A DNA stretch of 64,000 nucleotides, from assembly GCF_000145235.1 (NCBI RefSeq), contig NC_014391.1, positions 3,976,001-4,040,000 on the forward strand. The letters run 5' to 3'. Below the pieces are notes generated by a model that worked only from the letters and a program-made list of their open reading frames with translations, was not told the DNA's origin and made no database searches. The position numbers were made by a program, and so were the translations under genes. Source of the DNA: Micromonospora aurantiaca ATCC 27029. GTDB lineage: Bacteria > Actinomycetota > Actinomycetes > Mycobacteriales > Micromonosporaceae. Shown one piece after another: positions 35,618 through 43,830 of this stretch (position 1 is the first letter of the stretch; every line of letters starts with the position of its first letter).

Positions 35618-35634
35618 CCTACTGATTGAATAGG
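35618..35634. promoter_or_regulatory. Second CCTA-N9-TAGG site, upstream of the sulfite oxidase
   Basis: CCTA (35618-35621) and TAGG (35631-35634), with flanking T and A extending the arms to TCCTA/TAGGA and a 9-base spacer, the same geometry as the ssu site at 30957-30973. It lies 32 bases before the sulfite oxidase GTG in an otherwise AT-rich patch. Confidence 0.65.
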
Positions 35635-35666
35635 AAAGGCAGCGTCGCCTACCCCGGAGGTCAGCC

Positions 35667-36950
35667 GTGAGTCAGTCCCCGTCCCCCGCCGAAGCCGTCC
35701 ACGACGCCGACCGCAGCCGGCAGTGGCTCGCCGGGCAGGCGCACGGGCCGGGCGTCGACCGCGACCGGCTGCTGGAGGTGGGCGCGGCCATGGCCGCGGT
35801 GACCGCCGCCGCCGCGGAACGCGAGCCGGTCGCGGTGGCGTCCGCGCCGGTCGGCGTCGACCCCGGCGCGCCGATCGTCAAGCCGCTGCCGGCGGACCTG
35901 CTGCGCCCGCTGGACACCAACGCCGAGATGCGCTGGCCGTCGATGGCCGGCCAGGGGTACGTGGTCCCGATCGACCGCTTCTTCGTCCGCAACCACACGG
36001 TCACGCCGCACCTGGACGCGGCCACCTGGCGGCTGCGCCTGTTCGGCGACGGCCTGCGCGGCGCACCCACCCGGGACAACCCGGTCGAGTTCGACCTCGA
36101 CGAGCTGCGCCGGCTGCCCGCCGAGGAGCACGCGGCGCTGCTGGAGTGCGCCGGCAACGGGCGGCGCTACTTCGCCGAGCAGCAGGACGAGCCGACCCCG
36201 GGCGTGGCGTGGGGGCTGGGCAGCGTCGGCGTGGCGCGGTGGCGGGGCGTGCGGCTCGGCACGGTGCTGCGCCTGGCCGGGCTGCGCGACGAGGCGGTCG
36301 ACGTGATGCCCGAGGGCCTCGACCCGGACTACGTCTCCGGCGGGGTCAACCTCGGCCGGGTACGCCGCCCGATGCCGGTCGCGAAGGCGCTCGACGACGT
36401 GCTGCTGGCGTACGAGATGAACGGCGAGCCGCTGCCCCCCGACCACGGCTTCCCGGTGCGGGTCGTGGTGCCCGGCTGGGTCGGCATCTCCTCGATCAAG
36501 TGGGTGGGCGCGATCGAGGTCTCCACCACTCCCCTGTTCTCGCCGTGGAACACGCAGTTCTACCGGATGTTCGGCCCCGGCCACCCGGCCGACGGCACAG
36601 TGCTCACCGCCCAGCCGGTACGCAGCGCGTTCGAGCTGCCCTGGGACGCCCGGGTGCCGGCCGGCGAGGAGATGCTGCTGACCGGCCGTTCCTGGTCCGG
36701 CAACGGCCCGATCGCGCACGTCGAGGTGGACACCGGCGACGGGTGGCGCCCCGCCGACCTGGTCGCCGCGGACCGGGGCGGAGCCTGGCAGCGCTGGACC
36801 GTCAGGTGGTGCCCCCCGGCAGCGGGCCGGCACGTCCTGCGCGCCCGCGCCACCGACTGCACGGGCGCCGTCCAGCCCGACCGGGCCGCGCCGAACGACC
36901 TCGCGTACCTGTTCGACGCCGTCGTGGCCCACCCGGTGACCGCCTGCTGA
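35667..36950 (+). CDS. Molybdopterin-dependent sulfite oxidase
   Basis: 427 residues. The molybdenum-cofactor domain is recognised by PIDRFFVRNHTVTPHLD, LLECAGNGR (Mo-ligating Cys161), GWVGISSIKWVGAIEV and a C-terminal Mo-Co dimerisation domain (EEMLLTGRSWSGNGPIAHVEVDTG). No signal peptide and no heme domain, so a cytoplasmic SorA/SorT-like or plant-type enzyme. Oxidises sulfite to sulfate and would detoxify sulfite released by SsuD. GGAGG lies before GTG 35667; an operator-like site is upstream. Convergent with kptA, 7 bases apart. Confidence 0.9.
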   Translation: MSQSPSPAEAVHDADRSRQWLAGQAHGPGVDRDRLLEVGAAMAAVTAAAAEREPVAVASAPVGVDPGAPIVKPLPADLLRPLDTNAEMRWPSMAGQGYVVPIDRFFVRNHTVTPHLDAATWRLRLFGDGLRGAPTRDNPVEFDLDELRRLPAEEHAALLECAGNGRRYFAEQQDEPTPGVAWGLGSVGVARWRGVRLGTVLRLAGLRDEAVDVMPEGLDPDYVSGGVNLGRVRRPMPVAKALDDVLLAYEMNGEPLPPDHGFPVRVVVPGWVGISSIKWVGAIEVSTTPLFSPWNTQFYRMFGPGHPADGTVLTAQPVRSAFELPWDARVPAGEEMLLTGRSWSGNGPIAHVEVDTGDGWRPADLVAADRGGAWQRWTVRWCPPAAGRHVLRARATDCTGAVQPDRAAPNDLAYLFDAVVAHPVTAC

Positions 36951-36957
36951 CCGCCGC

Positions 36958-37500
36958 TCAGGTGGTGCTGAGGTAGGGCGGCGGCACGGTGTCGGTGAGC
37001 CACACCCCGTTGGCCGAGCGGTAGAACAGGTACCCCGCCTCGGCCATCGCCGCCGCGTCCACGGTCAGCACCACCACCGCGCCGCCCCGGCGCGCACCGA
37101 CGCGCCGGGCCGTCGCCACGTCAGGCGACAGGTGTACGTGGTGCCGCCCGCCCCGGCGCAGCCCCTGCGCCCGGATCGCGTCCAGCACGGCCTCGCCGGT
37201 GCCGTGGAACAGCCGGGGCGGCGGCGCGGCCGGGGTGAGGCCGAGGTCGACCGGAACGGAGTGCCCCTGGTTGGCGCGGATCCGGTCGGCCCCGTCCGGA
37301 CCGGCCTCCACGGCGAAGCGCTGCTTGTCGTTGCCCGCGACCACGGCGTCCAGCTGGGCGCGGCTGATCCTCAGCCCGGCGAGCACGTCCGCCACCGGCA
37401 CCCAGCCCGCCCGGTCGAGTCGCAGCCCGAACGTGTCGGGCCGGTGCCGCAACGCCAGCGACAGCCGCTTGCTCACCCGAACGAGATCGCGATGTTCCAC
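36958..37500 (-). CDS. kptA: RNA 2'-phosphotransferase (Tpt1/KptA family)
   Basis: 180 residues with the KptA/Tpt1 signature: KRLSLALRHRPDTFGLRLD, IRANQGHSVPVDLGL, LFHGTGEAVLDAIRAQGL and RHHVHLSPDVATARRVG. The conserved Arg/His residues are in RHRP, QGHS, HGT and HHVHLS. It transfers a 2'-phosphate from RNA to NAD+. Most bacteria lack the tRNA ligation that makes such RNA, so its role may be repair of damaged RNA. GTG 37500 is the first start; the ribosome site is weak. Monocistronic, convergent with sulfite oxidase. Confidence 0.9.
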   Translation of the reverse strand: MEHRDLVRVSKRLSLALRHRPDTFGLRLDRAGWVPVADVLAGLRISRAQLDAVVAGNDKQRFAVEAGPDGADRIRANQGHSVPVDLGLTPAAPPPRLFHGTGEAVLDAIRAQGLRRGGRHHVHLSPDVATARRVGARRGGAVVVLTVDAAAMAEAGYLFYRSANGVWLTDTVPPPYLSTT

Positions 37501-37657
37501 CCGCCCAGTCTGATTCCGCCCTCGTCCCTTGTCGACGCAGTTCCCCTGCCCGCTCTCCCTCTCAGCCCTCGCCCTCCCGGCCTCGCCTCCCCCCGCCGCT
37601 CCCGCGTCGCCTGGCCTCGCCCCCGCCTTTCCCGCGTCGCCTCGCCCCGCCTCGCCC

Positions 37658-37732
37658 CGTCGATCTTGCGGTTTCTGCCCCTCGGATGCCCGGTTCGCAC
37701 TCTTTGCCGGGGCAGGAAGCCCATGATCGACG
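37658..37732. repeat. 75-bp inverted-end element, copy 2
   Basis: Starts CGTCGATCTTGC and ends ATGATCGACG, so the ends are inverted as in the copy at 28056-28130, with an inner stem CTGCCCC (37675-37681) against GGGGCAG (37709-37715). Same total length and gapless alignment with copy 1; shared inner blocks include GCCC, GATG-CCCG-like and GCAC. It lies in a pyrimidine-rich, gene-free stretch (37501-37784). Confidence 0.75.
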
Positions 37733-37784
37733 AGCCGGGGAGCCGAGGGTCGGGACGGAGGCGGGAGGGCGGGAGGGGCGAGGG

Positions 37785-38834
37785 TCAGGCGGCGGCCCGC
37801 TCCGGGAGGGGGCGGCGGCGGTGGGACGGGTCGGTCAGCGTGGGCGGGGACCAGGCGCCGTCGGGCTGGTAGAGATTCGTACCGGGCGGGACGATCTCGT
37901 CGATCCGGTCCAGCACCGCGTCGTCGAGCGTCAGCTCCGCCCCGGCGAGCAGCGCGTCCAACTGCTCCATCGTGCGCGGTCCGATGATGGTCGAGGTGAC
38001 CGCCGGGTGCGCGGCGGCGAACGCCACGGCGAGTTGCGGCAGCGTGCAGCCCACCTCGTCGGCGAGCGCGACCAGTTCCTCCACGGCGGCGTATTTGGCG
38101 GTGTTGCCCGGCAGCGCCGGGTCGAACCGGGCCGGGGTGAGCGCCGGGCGGCCCGCGCCGAGGTCGACGGGCCGGCCCTGCCGGTACCGGCCGGACAGGA
38201 ACCCGGAGGCCAGCGGGCTCCACACCAGCACACCCATCCGGTAGCGGCGGCAGACCGGCAGCACCGACGTCTCGATGCCGCGCGCCAGGATCGAGTACGG
38301 CGGCTGCTCGGTGCGGAAGCGGCCGAGCGCCCGCCGTTCGGCGACGTGGTGCGCCTCCACGATCTCCTCGGCCGGGAAGGTCGAGCAGCCGAACGCGCGG
38401 ATCTTCCCGGCCCGGACCAGGTCGGTCAACGCGCCGAGCGTCTCCTCGACGTCGGTGGTGTGGTCGGGACGGTGCACCTGGTAGAGGTCGATCCAGTCGG
38501 TGCCGAGCCGACGCAGGCTGTCCTCGACCGCCCGGACGATCCAGCGTCGCGAGTTGCCGCCCCGGTTGGGCCCCTCCCCCATCGGGAAGTGGACCTTCGT
38601 GGCGAGCACCACGTCGTCGCGGCGGCCGCGCAGGGCCTTGCCGACGATCTCCTCCGACTCGCCGGCCGAGTACATGTCGGCGGTGTCCACGAAGTTGATC
38701 CCCTGATCGAGTGCCTTGTGGACGATCCGGACGCAGTCGTCGTGGTCGGGGTTGCCGACCGCACCGAACATCATGGTGCCGAGGCAGTGGACGCTGACCT
38801 CGATGCCGGTGCCGCCGAGGACGCGATAGCGCAT
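37785..38834 (-). CDS. Aldo/keto reductase
   Basis: 349 residues, complete TIM-barrel AKR: GINFVDTADMYSAGESEEIVGKAL (catalytic Asp and Tyr), VVLATKVHFP (Lys), IDLYQVHRPD (His), and the NADPH site near TSTIIGPRTMEQLDALL. It reduces an aldehyde or ketone; the substrate is not predictable. ATG 38834, transcribed alone downstream of the ABC exporter gene (77 bases), without obvious link. Confidence 0.9.
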   Translation of the reverse strand: MRYRVLGGTGIEVSVHCLGTMMFGAVGNPDHDDCVRIVHKALDQGINFVDTADMYSAGESEEIVGKALRGRRDDVVLATKVHFPMGEGPNRGGNSRRWIVRAVEDSLRRLGTDWIDLYQVHRPDHTTDVEETLGALTDLVRAGKIRAFGCSTFPAEEIVEAHHVAERRALGRFRTEQPPYSILARGIETSVLPVCRRYRMGVLVWSPLASGFLSGRYRQGRPVDLGAGRPALTPARFDPALPGNTAKYAAVEELVALADEVGCTLPQLAVAFAAAHPAVTSTIIGPRTMEQLDALLAGAELTLDDAVLDRIDEIVPPGTNLYQPDGAWSPPTLTDPSHRRRPLPERAAA

Positions 38835-38911
38835 GTGAACTCCCTGGGTTGCACCGCGCCGGCCGGGTGGCGCGCGGTCCGGTCACGGTAGGAGTTCGAG
38901 TGCGCTGGAGG

Positions 38912-40852
38912 TCAACTCTCGGCCGCGGGTTCCGCGCTGCCGGCGAGGTAGCCGGCCGCCTGCAACTCGAACAGCTCTCGGTAGAGCCCGCCCTGGGCCA
39001 TCAGCGTGTCGTGGTCGCCTGACTGCACGAGCCGGCCGTGGTCCATCACGAAGATCCGGTCGGCGTGCCGGACGTTGGCGAGCCGGTGGGTGATCAGCAC
39101 GACGGCCCGGTCCGGGTGCCGCCGCAGGTGCTGGAAGAGGGCGTGCTCGGCACGCGCGTCAAGCGCCGCGGACGGCTCGTCGCAGATCAGCAGCCGGGCG
39201 TCACGGTAGAGGCCGCGTGCGGCCACCAGCCGCTGCCACTGCCCACCGGACAGGTCCTGGCCGTCCTTGAACTGCCGGTCCAGCAGCGTGTCGTACCCGA
39301 ACGGCAGCTCGCTGATCATGTCGTGCGCGGCGGCGTCGCGGGCGGCGGTCTCCACGCTGGGTCCCTGCGCGCCGGCACGGTCGTGGCGGCCGACGCGGAT
39401 GTTCTGCCGGGCGGTGAACGGGAACCTCCACCAGTCCTGGCTCATCACCGCGACCTGGGCGGCGGTCTGGCGTGGATCCAGTTCGGCGGCGTCCACGCCG
39501 TCCCAGCGGATCGTGCCGCCGGTGGGCCGGTAGAGGCCGGCGATCAGCTTGGCGAGCGTGGTCTTGCCGGAGCCGTTCTCCCCCACCAGCGCGATCACCT
39601 CACCGCGCCGGACCGTGAGGCTGACCTCGTCGACCGCCGCGCTGTCGGTGTCCGGGTAGCGCAGGCTGACCCGTTCGACGTCGATGCGCGTGAACCCGTC
39701 GACCGGCAGGTGCCCGCCGGCCGGGATCCGCCGGGTCGCCCGGTCGAGGAAGTCGCGGTAGTCCTGGTAGTAGAGGGCGTCCTCGTAGAGCGAGTTGGTG
39801 GCGAAGATCGCCGTGCGCAGGCTCGTACGCGCGGACTGGAGCGCCAGCAGCGCGGTGGCCGCCGCCGCGAGCGCCACCACGCCCCCGACGAGCAACGTCC
39901 CCAGAACCGCGTAGAGCCCGAACGTGGCGATCCCAGTGACGGACAGGCCGATCGCCCGGGTGATCGTCTGCGCCCGGGCCAGGCGCAGCTCGGCGCGGGT
40001 CTCCAGGCGCGTCATGAGGTGGTACTCCGAGAGCAGGAAGTCGCGCATCTGGTAGGCGCGGATCTCGGCCGCGGTGTGCCGGTTGGCCATCAGGTCGCCC
40101 AGCATCCACTTGCGTCGCCGCCGGGTGATCCGGGCGAGCCAGTCGACGTGCTGGCGGCGGGCCATCCGTACCGCCGTCACCGCCTCCGGCGCGGCGGCGA
40201 CGACCAGGCAGGGCAGCAGAAGCGGGTGGATGATCGTCACCGCGGTAGCCGTGGCGATCACGCCGACCACACCGGTGACCAGGTTGACCGTGTCGTTGAC
40301 CAGGGAGCCCGCCTCGACCAGTCCCCGGTCGCGGGCGCGGTCCATCTCCTCGGCGAAACCGGCGTCGTCGAAGGCGGCCAGCTCCACCGCTGAGGTCGTC
40401 TCGAACAGCCGCCGCTCCACTGTGAAGTTGATCTGCGGTACGAGCCGGGCCTGCGCCCATCCGGCGGCGATGGTCAGTGCGCCGCGCCCGGCGACGGCGG
40501 CCGCCGCCAGCGTCAGGGCGGGCAGCGCCGCCCGGATGCGGTCCGGTGTCGGGCCGGCGGCGAACAGCTGGTGGAGCACTCCGGTGGTGGCGAGCAGGCC
40601 CAGCGTGGTGAGCACACCGGCGGCGACGTTGAGACCCAGCGATGCGGCGGTGTCCCGGCGGCTGGTCGCCCAGGCGAGGGTGATCGCCTCGCGGATCAAC
40701 GCGGGCAGCCGGCGTGCCACCGACCAGAATCCGGTGTGGGCCAGCTCGGTGGCCCGGTGCATCCAGTGCGGATCGACCAGCTCGGGCAGGGTCGTCTCCC
40801 CCACCGGCTCCTCCGGGTCGGACGGTGGACGAGGGTGGATCACCCCGGCCAT
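38912..40852 (-). CDS. ABC exporter, fused membrane and ATPase domains
   Basis: 646 residues. A long soluble N-terminus (about 60 residues, Pro/Glu-rich) leads to a six-helix membrane domain, then the ATPase: GENGSGKTT (Walker A), AQVAVMSQDWWRFPFTARQNI (Q loop), LSGGQWQR (signature), LLICDEPSAALD (Walker B) and VLITHRLANV (switch His). Q-loop residues DWWRFPFTARQNI are of the type found in exporters beside lantibiotic or peptide genes, but no precursor or biosynthetic gene is near. GAGGGGG precedes ATG 40852. Not related closely to the exporter at 14157. Confidence 0.88.
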   Translation of the reverse strand: MAGVIHPRPPSDPEEPVGETTLPELVDPHWMHRATELAHTGFWSVARRLPALIREAITLAWATSRRDTAASLGLNVAAGVLTTLGLLATTGVLHQLFAAGPTPDRIRAALPALTLAAAAVAGRGALTIAAGWAQARLVPQINFTVERRLFETTSAVELAAFDDAGFAEEMDRARDRGLVEAGSLVNDTVNLVTGVVGVIATATAVTIIHPLLLPCLVVAAAPEAVTAVRMARRQHVDWLARITRRRRKWMLGDLMANRHTAAEIRAYQMRDFLLSEYHLMTRLETRAELRLARAQTITRAIGLSVTGIATFGLYAVLGTLLVGGVVALAAAATALLALQSARTSLRTAIFATNSLYEDALYYQDYRDFLDRATRRIPAGGHLPVDGFTRIDVERVSLRYPDTDSAAVDEVSLTVRRGEVIALVGENGSGKTTLAKLIAGLYRPTGGTIRWDGVDAAELDPRQTAAQVAVMSQDWWRFPFTARQNIRVGRHDRAGAQGPSVETAARDAAAHDMISELPFGYDTLLDRQFKDGQDLSGGQWQRLVAARGLYRDARLLICDEPSAALDARAEHALFQHLRRHPDRAVVLITHRLANVRHADRIFVMDHGRLVQSGDHDTLMAQGGLYRELFELQAAGYLAGSAEPAAES

Positions 40853-41099
40853 GGCACCCCCTCGACGCGTTCGGGCAGCAACGCTGGATACTACGTTCCG
40901 CTATCGAAATATGTCATTCAGTAACCGGCGTGTCGTACAGACGTCCCAACGGCGTGTCCCGCGGCGGTGACCGGAAAGACCCGCCCGCACGGTGGTCGCC
41001 GCCGGGTCGCGTCGCGCGCGACCGGTCCGGGTGGCAGGCTTGTGAGGTTCGCCGGCGCGCGCCGGCCGACCGCCCGTCGTGAAGGAGAAGATCGACCCG

Positions 41100-42734
41100 A
41101 TGGCTGTGGACGTCACCACCACCGACGAATGGCAGGCGCTGCGCAAGCACGCCGAGGCGATGCGCGCCACGCACCTGCGCGACCTGTTCGCCGCCGACGG
41201 GCAGCGGGGTGAGCGGCTCACCGGTGAGGTCGCCGACCTGCACGTGGACTACAGCAAGAACCTGGTCACCGACGAGACCATCGCGCTGCTCGGCGCGCTC
41301 GCCGAGCGGGTCGGCCTGACCGACCGGATCGCGGCCATGTTCGCCGGCCGGCACATCAACGTCACCGAGGACCGGGCGGTGCTGCACACCGCGCTGCGCC
41401 TGCCGGCGGACGCGTCGCTCACCGTGGACGGCCAGGACGTGGTCGCCGACGTGCACGCCGTGCTGGACCGCATGTCGGCGTTCGCGCAGCGGGTGCGCTC
41501 CGGCTCGTGGCGGGGCCACACCGGCGAGCGGATCACCACCGTCGTGAACATCGGCATCGGCGGCTCCGACCTCGGGCCGGTGATGGCGTACGAGGCGCTG
41601 AAGGCGTACCGCGACGCGGGCATCAGCTGCCGGTTCGTGTCGAACATCGACCCGACCGACATCCACGACAAGACCGCCGACCTGGATCCGGCGAGCACGC
41701 TGTTCGTCGTGGTGTCCAAGACGTTCTCCACCCAGGAGACGATCGCCAACGCCGACCAGGCGCGGCGCTGGCTGCTGGCCGGGCTGGACGCCGACGACGA
41801 CGCGATCGCCCGGCACTTCGTCGCGGTCAGCACCAACGAGCAGCGGGTCCGCGACTTCGGCATCGACCCGGAGAACATGTTCGGCTTCTGGGACTGGGTG
41901 GGCGGACGCTACTCGCTGCCGTCCGCGGTCGGCCTGTCGGTCATGCTGGCGATCGGGCCGGACCGGTTCCGCGAGATGCTGGCCGGCTACCACGTGGTCG
42001 ACGAGCACTTCCGGTCCGCCCCGGTGGAGCGCAACGTGCCGGCGTTGCTCGGCCTGCTCAACGTCTGGTACACCGACTTCCTCGGCGCGGAGACCCACGC
42101 GGTGCTGCCCTACTCGCAGTACCTGCACCGGTTCCCCGCCTACCTCCAGCAGCTCACCATGGAGAGCAACGGCAAGTCGGTACGCGTCGACGGCTCGCCG
42201 GTGACGTACCCGACCGGGGAGATCTTCTGGGGCGAGCCGGGCACCAACGGGCAGCACGCGTTCTACCAGCTCATCCACCAGGGCACCCGGCTGATCCCGG
42301 CGGACTTCATCGCGTTCAGCCGGCCCAACCACGACCTGGGCGACATGCACGACCTGTTCATGTCGAACTTCTTCGCCCAGACCGCCGCGCTGGCGTTCGG
42401 GCGGACCCGGGAGCAGGTGGAGGCCGAGGGCACCGCGCCCGAGGTGGTGGCGCACCGGGTGATGACGGGCAACCACCCGACCACCTCGATCCTGGCGCCG
42501 AAGCTCACCCCGGCGACGCTGGGTCAGCTGATCGCGCTCTACGAGCACATCACGTTCACCGAGGCCGCGATCTGGGACATCAACGCCTTCGACCAGTGGG
42601 GTGTGGAGCTGGGCAAGGTGATGGCCAACCAGCTCGCGCCGAAGCTCACCGGGCCGGATCCGGACCTGGCCGACGTGGACACCTCGACCGCCGAGCTGAT
42701 CCGCCGCTACCGGGCCGAGCGCGGCCGGAGCTGA
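41100..42734 (+). CDS. pgi: Glucose-6-phosphate isomerase
   Basis: 544 residues, standard for the family. Interconverts glucose 6-phosphate and fructose 6-phosphate in glycolysis and gluconeogenesis. Motifs: VVNIGIGGSDLGPVMAYEAL, FVVVSKTFSTQETIANA, WVGGRYSLPSAVGLSV (PGI signature), YLQQLTMESNGK (active-site Glu) and the GTNGQHAFYQLIHQG block (active-site His). ATG 41100 is taken instead of GTG 41079; GGAG lies 12 bases before it. A bidirectional hairpin follows. Confidence 0.96.
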   Translation: MAVDVTTTDEWQALRKHAEAMRATHLRDLFAADGQRGERLTGEVADLHVDYSKNLVTDETIALLGALAERVGLTDRIAAMFAGRHINVTEDRAVLHTALRLPADASLTVDGQDVVADVHAVLDRMSAFAQRVRSGSWRGHTGERITTVVNIGIGGSDLGPVMAYEALKAYRDAGISCRFVSNIDPTDIHDKTADLDPASTLFVVVSKTFSTQETIANADQARRWLLAGLDADDDAIARHFVAVSTNEQRVRDFGIDPENMFGFWDWVGGRYSLPSAVGLSVMLAIGPDRFREMLAGYHVVDEHFRSAPVERNVPALLGLLNVWYTDFLGAETHAVLPYSQYLHRFPAYLQQLTMESNGKSVRVDGSPVTYPTGEIFWGEPGTNGQHAFYQLIHQGTRLIPADFIAFSRPNHDLGDMHDLFMSNFFAQTAALAFGRTREQVEAEGTAPEVVAHRVMTGNHPTTSILAPKLTPATLGQLIALYEHITFTEAAIWDINAFDQWGVELGKVMANQLAPKLTGPDPDLADVDTSTAELIRRYRAERGRS

Positions 42735-42741
42735 CCGCGCG

Positions 42742-42780
42742 CCCGTGGCGTCCCGCGTAGACCGGGCGGGACGCCACGGG
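42742..42780. terminator. Bidirectional terminator hairpin between pgi and the convergent gene
   Basis: 14-bp perfect stem (42742-42755 with 42767-42780) and an 11-base loop, starting 7 bases after the pgi stop and abutting the stop codon of the convergent gene at 42781. Confidence 0.8.
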
Positions 42781-43191
42781 TCAGCGGCGCAGCAGGTCGG
42801 CGTGCGCGGCGCGCAGCCGGGTCAGCGCCGCGTCGCCGGCCGGCGCGCGGCGGTCGAGTTCGGCCCACGCCTCGGCGAGCGCGTCGGCCAGCGCCCGCAG
42901 CTCGGCGGCGTGCCGCCGGCTGGACTGCCGGTGCAGCTCCTCCAGGCGGCGGGCCCAGCCGGCGCTGATCGCGGCGACGCGTTCGGCGTCGGCGCGGGCC
43001 TGGGCGCCGGTGCGGGCGGCGGACGCGGGCACGATCGCGGCGACCGGCCGGGGGTCGCCGTCGCGGGTGACGACTGTGACGGTGTCGGTCAGCTCGGCCA
43101 GGGAGACGAGCTGGGTGAGCCGGGTGCGGACCTCGCGCAGCGGCAGGGCGCGCGGCTGGGGGGACCGGTCGGCCAGTGCGGGGACAGCCAT
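42781..43191 (-). CDS. Phd/YefM-like antitoxin-domain protein with helical tail
   Basis: 136 residues. Residues about 18-57 (LREVRTRLTQLVSLAELTD, TVTVVTRDGDPRPVAAIVPA) resemble the Phd/YefM DNA-binding fold, including the terminal 'hydrophobic-P' strand. Residues 60-136 are a long charged helix instead of the usual short toxin-binding tail. No toxin of PIN, Doc or RelE type is adjacent; the neighbour is an acetyltransferase gene 37 bases upstream on the same strand. It could be a stand-alone regulator. Confidence 0.68.
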   Translation of the reverse strand: MAVPALADRSPQPRALPLREVRTRLTQLVSLAELTDTVTVVTRDGDPRPVAAIVPASAARTGAQARADAERVAAISAGWARRLEELHRQSSRRHAAELRALADALAEAWAELDRRAPAGDAALTRLRAAHADLLRR

Positions 43192-43228
43192 GGACAGATG
43201 TTCACGTCCGGGTACGACAATTTCCCGG

Positions 43229-43771
43229 TCAGGCGGTCCACTCCGGCGCCAGCACGGACCAGACCTCCAGGTCGGCGCGGCCGTCGGGCGTCGGTGCGGC
43301 GCCGCGCATGACGCCGTCGCGGCTCATGCCGAGCCGCCGCGCGACGGCGATGCTGCGGTCGTTGCCGGCCTTCGTGACCCACTCGACGCGGTGGATGCCA
43401 CGCTCCCGTACCGCCCAGTCGATGACGAAGCGGGCGGCGCGGGTGACCAGGCCCTGTCCCTCGGCGCCGGGTTCCAGCCAGCAGCCGGCCTCGCACACCC
43501 CGCGTTCGGTGCTCAGCGACACGAACAGCACGCCGCCGACGAGCGTGCCGCGCTGCCAGATGCCCCAGATGCCGCCGTCGTCGCGGGCCCACCGGTCGGC
43601 GTACGCCTGGAGGACCTTGCGTGCCGACTCGGCGTCGGTGGCGACGAAGGACGCGCCGACCCAGGGCGAGATGTGGTCGCGGCAGCGGTCGAGGTTGGCC
43701 AGGAACTCGTCGGCGTGCCAGGGCGACAGTGGACGCAGCTCGGCGTCGTCGGTGAGGGCGTGGGCGAACAT
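43229..43771 (-). CDS. GNAT family N-acetyltransferase (RimJ/RimL type)
   Basis: 180 residues: LRPLSPWHADEFLANLDRCRDHISPW at the N-terminus, GIWQRGTLVGGVLFV, then the acetyl-CoA motif region EPGAEGQGLVTRAARFVIDWA and GIHRVEWVTKAGNDRSIAVARRLGM. RimJ/RimL-type enzymes acetylate protein N-termini or small amines; the target is unknown. It precedes the Phd-like gene on the same strand by 37 bases. Confidence 0.88.
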   Translation of the reverse strand: MFAHALTDDAELRPLSPWHADEFLANLDRCRDHISPWVGASFVATDAESARKVLQAYADRWARDDGGIWGIWQRGTLVGGVLFVSLSTERGVCEAGCWLEPGAEGQGLVTRAARFVIDWAVRERGIHRVEWVTKAGNDRSIAVARRLGMSRDGVMRGAAPTPDGRADLEVWSVLAPEWTA

Positions 43772-43830
43772 CAGGGGAAGCTAGCAGGACCGTCGCGCTT
43801 TTGTCGGTCGGTCCCTCTACGGTCTGCGCC

